Positions 1 through 7,235 of a DNA stretch of 64,000 nt are shown here, piece after piece (the stretch's first letter is position 1; each line of letters starts with the position of its first letter). A program made the translations under genes and the position numbers. A model generated the notes under the pieces. That model saw nothing but the letters and a program-made list of their open reading frames with translations. It searched no databases and was not told where the DNA came from. Origin of the DNA: CAMLHP01 sp035759745 (lineage in GTDB: Bacteria > Gemmatimonadota > Gemmatimonadetes > Gemmatimonadales > GWC2-71-9); contig DASTUF010000014.1 of assembly GCA_035759745.1 (NCBI GenBank), forward strand, positions 1 through 64,000, in the 5' to 3' direction.

Positions 1-932
1 TCGACCTCGACCGTGTCGGTGAACGTACGGGTCGCCGGGTCGAACGCCACCAGCCGGTTGGGCCGGAGCCCGGTTTCCGCCAGCCAGATGCGGCCGCGCC
101 CGTCTGTGGCCATGGCATACGGCAACGATGCCTGGCCGCCGGGCAGGGCGTACTCGGTCACCTCCCCGCTGTTGGGATCGAGCCGGCCCAGGAACCCACG
201 TGAGTAGTCGCCATACCAGATTGTGCCATCAGGCGTGATGGCGATCCGGCGCGGCCGGGTCCGCTCATGCGGCAGGTCGAAGGTCTGCACTTCCATGACC
301 TCGGGATCGATCATTCCGAGCTTGTTGGTGCCGAAGAGGTCAAACCATACTTTCCCGTCGGGTGCGATCTCGATGCCATAGGGACGGCTCCGCGCCTCCG
401 TGCGCCATAGACGGATCTCGCCGGTCTTGCCGTTCATGAAGCCCACCGCGTTGGACTGCTGCGCCGTGAACCACGCGTTGCCTTCATCATCGAAGATCAT
501 GGTGTGGGGATCGCCCACCTCGGGATCCGGCATCATGTAATCGGTGAGCGCGCCGGTCTTCGGGTCGAGCTTCACCAGCCGGCCGTTACGGTTGCCGGTG
601 TACCACACCATGCCATCCTTGGCCACGACCAGGTTGTGGGGATGGGTGCCTTCCGGGATCTCGTACCGCTTGAACGTGCCAGCTGCCGGGTCGAGGTAGG
701 CGATGTAGTTGCCGGCCTGCCCCACGAACCACACCTTGCCGGTGGCATCCGCGTACGGATCGCGCGGACGGGTGCGCTCCCAGGGGACTGTCCACTCCAC
801 AGATGAGTCCGCAGATGACGCGGATGCTGAAGATGATGACGCTGATGGGCCTGGAGCTTGGGCCAGACCGGCGGGCGCGGCCAGGAGCGATAGCGTAGCG
901 ACGGTTGCGCCGCCGAAGAGGAGTTTCAGCAT
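1..932 (-). CDS. Virginiamycin B lyase-like secreted beta-propeller (3' end outside window)
   Basis: The frame is open from ATG at 932 to the window edge, giving 310 visible residues without a stop. An N-terminal signal peptide (MLKLLFGGATVATLSLLAAP) and a Ser/Ala-rich spacer are followed by repeated propeller strands of the type 'DGxxWYxxxxxGxLGRLDPxxG', for example VWFVGQAG, MVWYTGNRNG, AWFTAQQSN, KVWFDLFGTN and IWYGDYSRG. This is the pattern of the streptogramin lyase (Vgb)/NHL-like family. In environmental bacteria such proteins are mostly exported propellers of unknown substrate, so antibiotic-lyase activity should not be assumed. GAGGG lies 4 bases before the ATG. It is divergent from gluQ, with a heptamer repeat array between them. 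Confidence 0.75.
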   Translation of the reverse strand, partial: MLKLLFGGATVATLSLLAAPAGLAQAPGPSASSSSASASSADSSVEWTVPWERTRPRDPYADATGKVWFVGQAGNYIAYLDPAAGTFKRYEIPEGTHPHNLVVAKDGMVWYTGNRNGRLVKLDPKTGALTDYMMPDPEVGDPHTMIFDDEGNAWFTAQQSNAVGFMNGKTGEIRLWRTEARSRPYGIEIAPDGKVWFDLFGTNKLGMIDPEVMEVQTFDLPHERTRPRRIAITPDGTIWYGDYSRGFLGRLDPNSGEVTEYALPGGQASLPYAMATDGRGRIWLAETGLRPNRLVAFDPATRTFTDTVEV

Positions 933-993
933 GGGACCCTCGCGTTGGGAGTGCTGGTTGAGCTTAGTTTGAAGCAGGGAAAGAGTCGAGAGA

Positions 994-1028
994 CCCTGAT
1001 CCCTGACCCCTGACCCCTGATCCCTACC
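994..1028. repeat. Heptanucleotide tandem array (CCCTGAT/CCCTGAC)
   Basis: Five consecutive 7-base units read CCCTGAT, CCCTGAC, CCCTGAC, CCCTGAT and CCCTACC. The array sits in the divergent gap between the Vgb-like gene and gluQ and ends about 5 bases before the gluQ coding frame. The same unit, as its complement TCAGGGA, recurs near 17.0, 24.7 and 30.7 kb. Confidence 0.85.
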
Positions 1029-1032
1029 GAAT

Positions 1033-1920
1033 CTGGCATCAACTCGTTTCGCACCGAGCCCGACGGGCTACCTCCATCTCGGCCATGTGGCCAATGCCAT
1101 CTGGACCTGGGGCGTTGCCCGGCTGAGCGGGAGCCGAGTGCTGCTGCGGATTGAGGACCACGACCGGACCCGGTGCCGGCCGGAGTATGAGGCTGCGCTG
1201 CTGGAGGACCTCGCGTGGTTGGGATTCGAGCCCGATGTCGAGTCGGGCATGAATGCCCGCAGTGGCCGTCGGCTGGTCCGGCAGAGCGACTGGAGCGGGT
1301 TCTACGAAGCGCACCTTCGAGAGCTCGCCGCTCAGGGGCTGGCGTATGTGTGCGACTGCTCCAGAAGGGCCATCGCCGAGGCGGCGGGCGGCGACCCATT
1401 CAATGAGGAAACGCCCTATCCGGGCACCTGCCGAGCTCGCGGCCTCAAGCCGGGTCCGGGCCGGGGCTGGCGGGTGATCATGGAACCCGGCGAGGAGCGC
1501 TTCGCGGACCTCCGGCTGGGTCCCCAGGTGCAGCGCCCCGCCGAGCAGTGTGGTGATGTGCTGGTGCAGGATCGTCTGGGACAGTGGACCTACCAATTCG
1601 CGGTGACGGTGGATGACCTGGAGCAGGGCATCGGCCTGGTGATCCGGGGCGAGGACCTGCTCGGTTCAACCGGTCGCCAGATCCGCCTCGCGAGGATGCT
1701 GGGCCGCACCTCACCCCCGAAGTTTTTGCACCATCCGCTGGTACGGAAGCCCGATGGCAGCAAGCTCAGCAAGTCCGCCGGTGACACCGGCGTACGCGAG
1801 CTGCGCGCGGCCGGTCGCTCGGCGCCGGAGGTGATCGGACTGGCGGCCCGGGCCGCGGGGCTGCTCGCGAAGCCGGCGCCGATTGCGGCCAGCGAGGTGG
1901 CCACGCTGGTCAGGGGGTAA
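1033..1920 (+). CDS. gluQ: Glutamyl-Q tRNA(Asp) synthetase
   Basis: This class I synthetase-like enzyme lacks an anticodon-binding domain and transfers glutamate onto queuosine of tRNA(Asp). The catalytic HIGH-region motif RFAPSPTGYLHLGH is encoded at 1045-1086, upstream of the first ordinary start codon (GTG at 1087), so that GTG cannot be the true start. The frame is open back to TGA at 1018-1020 and holds no ATG, GTG or TTG. CTG at 1033 is the best candidate, giving about 295 residues, near the family's usual length. The zinc site CDCSRR...YPGTC and the KMSKS-like KLSKS are intact. It lies 55 bases before the symporter start. The PTPS at 56.4 kb could supply the queuosine precursor. Confidence 0.87.
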   Translation: MASTRFAPSPTGYLHLGHVANAIWTWGVARLSGSRVLLRIEDHDRTRCRPEYEAALLEDLAWLGFEPDVESGMNARSGRRLVRQSDWSGFYEAHLRELAAQGLAYVCDCSRRAIAEAAGGDPFNEETPYPGTCRARGLKPGPGRGWRVIMEPGEERFADLRLGPQVQRPAEQCGDVLVQDRLGQWTYQFAVTVDDLEQGIGLVIRGEDLLGSTGRQIRLARMLGRTSPPKFLHHPLVRKPDGSKLSKSAGDTGVRELRAAGRSAPEVIGLAARAAGLLAKPAPIAASEVATLVRG

Positions 1921-1975
1921 TGCCCGTCGTACATTGTGGGGTCCTGCCCGCACCGACATCCCGAAAGGCCGATTA

Positions 1976-3292
1976 ATGACTGCTGAACCGACTCGCCGCG
2001 GCGTGCCGCTGCATACCAAGATCATGCTGGGCCTGCTCCTTGGCGCAGCGGCCGGCGTCACCTGCAACATCCTCTGGCACGACACCCCCCAGCTCGAATG
2101 GTTCACCAACAACGTGGCATCTCCGGTGGGACAGGTGTTCCTCCGGATGCTGTTCATGGTAGTGGTGCCGCTGGTGTTCACCTCGCTCACCCTGGGCGTG
2201 GCATCGCTGGGGGACATCCGGCGCGTGGGGCGGATCGGGGTCCGGACCCTGGGCTTCTTCGTGTGCACCACGGCGCTGGCCGCCACCATCGGCCTCACCC
2301 TGGTGAATGTGGTGCGGCCGGGCGAGTCGCTGGATCCGGCGGTGCGGGCGGAGTTGCTGGCGGAATACTCGGGCGAGGCGGGGGAAAAGGTCGCAGCTTC
2401 GGAGACCACCGGCTTCGGCATCAACACCTTCGTAAGCATCGTGCCGCGCAATCCGGTAGCGGCCGCCGCCAATGGCGACATGCTGGGGCTGATCTTTTTC
2501 TCGCTCATCTTCGGCATCGCGCTGATGATGATCGCGCCGGAGCGGGCAGCGCCGGTGCTGGGAGTGCTGGAGGGCATCAGTGACGCCGTGATGGTGCTGA
2601 TCGGATTTGCCATGCGGATCGCGCCCATCGGCGTGTTCGGGCTGATCTTCGCCGTGACCGCCCAATTCGGCTTCGAGGTGCTCAAGTCGCTGGGGCTCTA
2701 TGTCATCATGGTGCTGATCGGGCTGATCATTCACCAGTTTGGGGTGATGGCCATTCTCGCGCGGGTCATCGCCGGCGTCAATCCGATCGAGTTCTACCGC
2801 AGGATTCGGGAGCTGATGGTGACGGCATTCTCGACCTCAAGCTCGAATGCCACAATTCCGACCACGATGCGCACCGCGGAAGAGAAGTTCGGTGTGCCCA
2901 AGTCGATCGCAGGCTTCGTGGTGCCGCTGGGTGCCACGATGAACATGAACGGCACGGCGCTGTTCGAGGGCATGACCGTGTTGTTCCTGGCCCAGGTCTT
3001 CGGGATCCACCTGGATCTCATTACCCAGCTGATAGTGATCGGCATGTCGGTGATCACTGCGATCGGCGCCGCCGGGGTGCCCAGTGGCTCGATCCCGCTG
3101 CTGGTGATGGTGCTGATCATGGTGGGGGTACCGGGCGAGGGGATCGGCCTGATCCTGGGCGTCGACCGGATCCTCGACATGTCACGGACCGTGCCCAACG
3201 TGACCGGTGACCTGCTGACCTCGATCTACATCGCCAAGCGGGAAGGGTACGACCTCGAAACCGCCGGTGGCGCGGAGAAGGAGCTGGCCTAG
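1976..3292 (+). CDS. Dicarboxylate/amino acid:cation symporter (DAACS/SLC1 family)
   Basis: A 438-residue inner-membrane transporter of the GltP/DctA type that couples uptake of glutamate, aspartate or C4-dicarboxylates to Na+ or H+. There are about eight hydrophobic helices. The family hairpin motifs are present: the Ser-rich STSSSNATIPTT stretch, GATMNMNGTALFEG (the NMDGT-like substrate/cation site) and AAGVPSGSIPL. ATG at 1976 is preceded by GAAAGG with 7 bases of spacing; the longer open frame upstream overlaps gluQ and has no family similarity. Its TAG stop lies in the palindrome CTAG shared with the convergent tal stop. Substrate choice (glutamate versus C4 acid) cannot be decided by eye. 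Confidence 0.9.
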   Translation: MTAEPTRRGVPLHTKIMLGLLLGAAAGVTCNILWHDTPQLEWFTNNVASPVGQVFLRMLFMVVVPLVFTSLTLGVASLGDIRRVGRIGVRTLGFFVCTTALAATIGLTLVNVVRPGESLDPAVRAELLAEYSGEAGEKVAASETTGFGINTFVSIVPRNPVAAAANGDMLGLIFFSLIFGIALMMIAPERAAPVLGVLEGISDAVMVLIGFAMRIAPIGVFGLIFAVTAQFGFEVLKSLGLYVIMVLIGLIIHQFGVMAILARVIAGVNPIEFYRRIRELMVTAFSTSSSNATIPTTMRTAEEKFGVPKSIAGFVVPLGATMNMNGTALFEGMTVLFLAQVFGIHLDLITQLIVIGMSVITAIGAAGVPSGSIPLLVMVLIMVGVPGEGIGLILGVDRILDMSRTVPNVTGDLLTSIYIAKREGYDLETAGGAEKELA

Positions 3293-4395
3293 CTCCTTCC
3301 GGCCAGCTCGCCGACCTTGGCCTCGATACCGTCTACCAGCTTGTCATACGACTTGCTGAACTTTTCGACGCCCTCGCGCTCGAGTTCGTGGGTCACCTGC
3401 CTGAGATCGATCCCACTCTTCGCGAGCTTCGCGAGGTCATCCTCGGCGCGGGTCATCGCGTCGCGGATGTCGTGCTCAAAGTTGCCGTGGTCCTTCCACG
3501 CCTCGAAGGTTTCCGGCGGCAGGGTGTTCACGGTGTACGGCGCGATGAGGCTGGAGACGTAGTACACGTCGGGATACTTGTCGTCCTTGGTGCTGGTTGA
3601 GGCCCACAGGGGGCGCTGGAGGTTGGCGCCCTGGGCCGCCAGTGTCCGCCAGCGCTCGCCGGCCATGGTCTCCTCGAACAGCTGATAGGCCCTGGCGGCG
3701 TTGGCGATCGCCGCTCGCCCCCGGATTTTCTCCGGGTCGCCCTTCTGGTCCAGCTGCGGGTCGATCTTGGTGTCCACCCGGCTCACGAAGAAGCTGGCCA
3801 CCGAGTGGATGCCGTTCACCGGCTCGCCCTTGCCGAGCCTGGTCTCCAGTCCCTTGAAGTACGCCTCGATCACTTCCCGATAGCGCTCCACCGAGAAGAG
3901 CAGCGTGATGTTGACGCTGACCCCGGCTGCCGTCGCCTGCTCGATGGCGGGGATGCCGGCCGCGGTGCCGGGGATCTTCACCAGGACGTTGGGCCGGGCG
4001 ACCTCGTTCCAGAGCCGCTGGGCCTCGGCCAGGGTCGCGACGGTGTCGTCCGCCAGCGCTGGCGCGACTTCGATTGACACGGTGCCGTCGCCGTTGCCCA
4101 GTTCATCGAACACCGGGCGGAAGTGGTCGCAGGCATCACGCACATCCTCCAGCGACAATTCGTCGAAGATGCCGGCTGCATCGCGGCCCTCCTCGCTGAG
4201 CCGGCGGAGGTCGGCGTCGTAGAGATCGCTCCCGGAGACGGCCTTCTCGAAGATCGTGGGATTGGACGTCATTCCCCGCAGTCCATCCTCCTCGATCAGC
4301 CGCTCCAGCTCGCCGCCGGTGACGAGATCCCGGGTGATGAAGTCGTACCAGACGCTCTGGCCCTTCTCGGCCAGTTCCTTGATGCGGCTGCTCAT
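3289..4395 (-). CDS. tal: Transaldolase
   Basis: A 368-residue cytosolic enzyme of the non-oxidative pentose phosphate pathway that moves a dihydroxyacetone unit between sugar phosphates. The long transaldolase type is recognisable from MTSNPTIFEKAVSGSDLYD near the N-terminus, the Schiff-base lysine strand NVLVKIPGTAAGIPAIEQ, and VNITLLFSVERYREVIEAY. The ATG overlaps the tkt stop as ATGA, so it is translationally coupled to transketolase. It converges on the symporter with a 4-base overlap. Confidence 0.95.
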   Translation of the reverse strand: MSSRIKELAEKGQSVWYDFITRDLVTGGELERLIEEDGLRGMTSNPTIFEKAVSGSDLYDADLRRLSEEGRDAAGIFDELSLEDVRDACDHFRPVFDELGNGDGTVSIEVAPALADDTVATLAEAQRLWNEVARPNVLVKIPGTAAGIPAIEQATAAGVSVNITLLFSVERYREVIEAYFKGLETRLGKGEPVNGIHSVASFFVSRVDTKIDPQLDQKGDPEKIRGRAAIANAARAYQLFEETMAGERWRTLAAQGANLQRPLWASTSTKDDKYPDVYYVSSLIAPYTVNTLPPETFEAWKDHGNFEHDIRDAMTRAEDDLAKLAKSGIDLRQVTHELEREGVEKFSKSYDKLVDGIEAKVGELAGRS

Positions 4396-6503
4396 GACGT
4401 GCTCCTTCCAAGAACCTGCCGGACGGTCGCGGCTACGTGCTCCGCCGTGAAGCCGAACTCGGTAAAGATGCGCTCGGCTGGCGCCGAGGCGCCGAAGTGA
4501 TCAATGCCCACCATCGCGCCCGCGTCGCCCACCCAGCGCTCCCAGCCGAAGGTCGCCGCGGCTTCCACCGAAACCCGCGCGGTGATGGCGGGAGGCAGCA
4601 CGCTGTCGCGGTAGGCCGGCTCCTGCTGCATGAACTCGAACCACGAGGGGAAGCTCACGACCCGCGCAGCGACGCCTTCCTTGCCCAGAATGTCCGACGC
4701 ATCGAGCGCCAGCTGCACTTCGCTGCCCGAGGCCATCACGATGGCGTCGGGCGCGCCGTCGGTGTCCTTGAGGACATAGGCGCCGCGCGCGGCGCCATCG
4801 GCGGGCGCGAGCTTGCTGCGGTCCAGCACCGGCAGCTTCTGCCGGGTGAGCGCCAGGACGGTGGGGCCGTCGATACGGCGGAGTGCCGCCTTCCACGCCT
4901 CCACGGTCTCGGTGGCATCGGCGGGGCGATAGACCGAGAGCCCCGGAATGGCACGCAGCATGGCGAGCTGCTCGATCGGCTGGTGGGTGGGGCCATCCTC
5001 GCCCAGGCCAATCGAGTCGTGGGTGCCCATGAAAATCACCGGCAGGTGCATCAGGCTCGCGAGCCGGATGGCCGGCTTCATGTAGTCGGTGAAGATGAGG
5101 AACGTGGTGCCGAAAGGGCGAAGTCCACCGTGGGCGGCGATGCCGTTGAGCGCCGCGCCCATGCCGTGCTCGCGCACGCCCCAGTGAAACAGCCGGCCGC
5201 TCGACACCGGGCTGAACACCGCCCGGTCCTCGGTGGAAATGCCGGTGCTTTCCGACAGATCGGCCGAGCCGCCGGCCAGTTCGGGAATGCTCTTGAAGAG
5301 CACGTCCACAACCTTCTGCGACGCCTGGCGGGTGGCGAGCTTGCCGTCCTTGGGCGTGAACGTCGGGAGGCCCGCGTCCCAGTCCTCGGGCAGCTCGCGC
5401 GAGTGCACCCGGGTAAACTCCGCCGCTGCCTCAGGATGCGCCTCGCGGTAGCTCGCGAAGAGGTCCTTCCACTCGGCTTCGAGTGCCTCGCCGGCCGGCC
5501 CAGCCTCGCGCCAGTGCTCCAGCGCATCGTTCGGCACGGTGAACGGCTCCTGCGGCCAATCGAGGATCTCCTTGGTCTTCTTCACCTCTTCAGCGCCCAG
5601 CGGTGACCCATGTGCTGCGGCGGTGTCCATCTTGGTCGGCGCGGGATAGCCAATGTGGGTGCGAAGCACGACGAGCGAGGGGCGGGTGTCCTCCCGGCGG
5701 GCGGCGTCGAGCGCGAGGTGGATGGCATCGAGGTCGTTGCCATCGTCCACGTGCTGCACGTGCCAGCCGTAGGCCTCGAAGCGCTTGCCCACGTCCTCGC
5801 TGAAGGCGAGCGCAGTGTTGCCGTCGATGGTGATGTGATTGTCGTCGTAGATGAAGCAGAGCTTGCCCAGCCGCAGGTGCCCGGCGAGGCTCGCGGCCTC
5901 ACTGGCGACGCCTTCCATGAGATCGCCGTCGCTGCAGAAGCCCCAGACCCGATGGTTGACGATCTCCAAGCCGGGCCGGTTGTACTGCTGCGCCAGGATC
6001 CGCTCGGCGATGGCCATCCCGACCGCGTTGCCGAAGCCCTGGCCCAGCGGGCCGGTGGTGGTCTCGACCCCGGGGGTGTGACCGCGCTCCGGATGCCCCG
6101 GCGTCTTCGAGCTCCACTGGCGAAACTGCTTGATGTCTTCCAGTGACAGGTCGTAGCCGGTGAGGTAGAGCAGGGAGTAGAGCAGCATCGAGGCGTGGCC
6201 GCAGGACAGCACGAAGCGGTCGCGGTTGGCCCAGTCGGGATTGGACGGGTTGTACCGCAGGAAGTCGCGCCACAGGACGTACGCCGCCGGCGCCAGGGCC
6301 ATCGGAGTGCCGGGGTGGCCGGACTTGGCAGCCTCGACCGCATCCATGGCGAGGGTGCGAATGGTGTTGATGCTCCTCCAGGCCAGCGCGCGAGTCGGGT
6401 CGGCGGCGGTGGAACTGGACTTTCTGGCGGTCTTGGTCGGCGGATTCAGAACTGGCTCCTCGGCGGGGGTGCTAATGCAAGATAGACGGATAGGCGGATA
6501 CAC
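4392..6503 (-). CDS. tkt: Transketolase
   Basis: The enzyme is thiamine-diphosphate dependent and transfers C2 units in the pentose phosphate pathway. The core begins at SINTIRTLAMDAVEAAKSGHPG and carries the ThDP motif GDGDLMEG-like FCSDGDLMEGVASEAASLAG, HGSPLGAEE, and GVREHGMGAALNGIAAHGG. The C-terminal domain is intact. The annotated start is GTG at 6503, which gives about 35 residues before the conserved core and has no ribosome site. A better-placed site GAGGAG (6456-6461) lies 6 bases before a CTG at 6449, which may be the real start. It forms an operon with tal, with ATGA overlap. Confidence 0.93.
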   Translation of the reverse strand: MYPPIRLSCISTPAEEPVLNPPTKTARKSSSTAADPTRALAWRSINTIRTLAMDAVEAAKSGHPGTPMALAPAAYVLWRDFLRYNPSNPDWANRDRFVLSCGHASMLLYSLLYLTGYDLSLEDIKQFRQWSSKTPGHPERGHTPGVETTTGPLGQGFGNAVGMAIAERILAQQYNRPGLEIVNHRVWGFCSDGDLMEGVASEAASLAGHLRLGKLCFIYDDNHITIDGNTALAFSEDVGKRFEAYGWHVQHVDDGNDLDAIHLALDAARREDTRPSLVVLRTHIGYPAPTKMDTAAAHGSPLGAEEVKKTKEILDWPQEPFTVPNDALEHWREAGPAGEALEAEWKDLFASYREAHPEAAAEFTRVHSRELPEDWDAGLPTFTPKDGKLATRQASQKVVDVLFKSIPELAGGSADLSESTGISTEDRAVFSPVSSGRLFHWGVREHGMGAALNGIAAHGGLRPFGTTFLIFTDYMKPAIRLASLMHLPVIFMGTHDSIGLGEDGPTHQPIEQLAMLRAIPGLSVYRPADATETVEAWKAALRRIDGPTVLALTRQKLPVLDRSKLAPADGAARGAYVLKDTDGAPDAIVMASGSEVQLALDASDILGKEGVAARVVSFPSWFEFMQQEPAYRDSVLPPAITARVSVEAAATFGWERWVGDAGAMVGIDHFGASAPAERIFTEFGFTAEHVAATVRQVLGRSTS

Positions 6504-6530
6504 GGACAGGGCGGTCGCATAGCCGCGAGG

Positions 6531-6617
6531 GCCGAAGTCTCCTGGAGGCGGCGTGGCGGCCTATCGCCCAGGGCGGACGAAGTCCGCCGCCGCCGAGCCG
6601 CCGGAAGGAGACTCGGC
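6531..6617. repeat. Large imperfect inverted repeat upstream of tkt
   Basis: The outer arms are GCCGAAGTCTCC (6531-6542) and GGAGACTCGGC (6607-6617). An inner perfect hairpin GGCGGAC-GAA-GTCCGCC lies at 6572-6588, and GGCGGC/GCCGCC pairing lies between them. The element could fold as one 87-base stem-loop between the tkt 5' end and the HNH gene. It could be a REP-like element or a terminator. No open frame is supported here. Confidence 0.6.
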
Positions 6618-6661
6618 GCGACGCGACAAGGCGGTCAGTCTGTCGTTTCGGCACCGGATTT

Positions 6662-6671
6662 GCTATATTTG
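6662..6671 (+). promoter_or_regulatory. Putative -10 element of the HNH gene (GCTATATTTG)
   Basis: TATATTTG at 6664-6671 matches TAnnTTTG, the -7 element known from Bacteroidetes promoters, in an otherwise GC-rich stretch. It lies 60 bases before the proposed GTG start. No convincing -35 box is seen. Confidence 0.45.
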
Positions 6672-6731
6672 GCGGGTGTTCCCGGGGCCGGATGGTCCGG
6701 ACCCCCTGAGTTGAACTCAATCGGATACTTT

Positions 6732-7124
6732 GTGGCACGTCGCAACCGAAAACAATCGAACGAACTTCCCTCACACGGATTTCGCAGGTCCCCCGGCCGC
6801 AGCATGCAGTCGCACCGTGACTGGCTCCTCGAGCGGCACGGCTCAATCTGCGCCTACTGTGGCACCGAAACCCCGTCCGACATCATCACGCTGGACCATG
6901 TCCGTCCCCGCCGAGGCCAGACGGCCTACGATCGCGCGGACAACCTGGTGCTCGCCTGCCGCGAATGCAACGCGGCCAAGGCCGACCAGCCGCTGGTGTC
7001 ATTCCTGATGCAGCGCCGGTCCCGTGGAGTATTCCTGCTCCACTACGGCGATCACCTCTCGGAGCCGCTCAAGCAGCTGGCCCGGCAGGCGTCGGAAAGG
7101 CCGTTGCTCCTGAAAGAGGCATAG
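6732..7124 (+). CDS. HNH endonuclease-fold protein
   Basis: A protein of about 130 residues with an HNH/zinc-finger nuclease module: CAYCG, then TLDHVRPRRGQ, then NLVLACRECNAAKAD. These are the two Cys pairs bracketing the DH and N catalytic/metal residues. Such stand-alone HNH proteins in this size class are common, and their substrates are mostly unknown. GTG at 6732 is preferred. The longer frame from TTG at 6660 would begin inside the promoter-like GCTATATTTG. The stop TAG is the first triplet of a TAGGGCG heptamer array. Confidence 0.82.
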   Translation: MARRNRKQSNELPSHGFRRSPGRSMQSHRDWLLERHGSICAYCGTETPSDIITLDHVRPRRGQTAYDRADNLVLACRECNAAKADQPLVSFLMQRRSRGVFLLHYGDHLSEPLKQLARQASERPLLLKEA

Positions 7125-7148
7125 GGCGTAGGGCGTAGGGCGTAGGGA
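7122..7148. repeat. Heptanucleotide array TAGGGCG
   Basis: Three TAGGGCG units and a TAGGGAG unit run in phase. The first TAG is the stop codon of the HNH gene. A second array of a different heptamer (CACTTCT) lies on the other side of the terminator. Confidence 0.85.
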
Positions 7149-7158
7149 GGGAAGCAGC

Positions 7159-7189
7159 AAGGCACGGCCCATCACTGGCGCCGTGCCTT
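7159..7189. terminator. Bidirectional intrinsic terminator between HNH gene and kgd
   Basis: The perfect 10-bp stem AAGGCACGGC / GCCGTGCCTT has an 11-base loop and is followed by TTCGTTT. It lies between convergent genes and fits a Rho-independent terminator for the + strand. The stem starts with AA on the left, so it has only a weak U-tract on the other strand. Confidence 0.85.
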
Positions 7190-7202
7190 TTCGTTTCCTT
7201 CC

Positions 7203-7227
7203 CACTTCTCACTTCTCACTTCTCACT
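7203..7227. repeat. Heptanucleotide array CACTTCT
   Basis: Three and a half units of CACTTCT (complement AGAAGTG) lie 9 bases beyond the kgd stop. The unit is the same as that in the inverted arrays at 54 kb. Confidence 0.8.
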
Positions 7228-7235
7228 CGTAGTCT

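Noticed and set aside
1..932. Antibiotic (streptogramin) resistance gene
   Set aside because: Only the propeller family is supported; most Vgb-like exported proteins in environmental bacteria are not shown to inactivate antibiotics.
994..1028. Short repeat arrays as CRISPR
   Set aside because: Units are 7 bases without unique spacers, and no cas genes are near.
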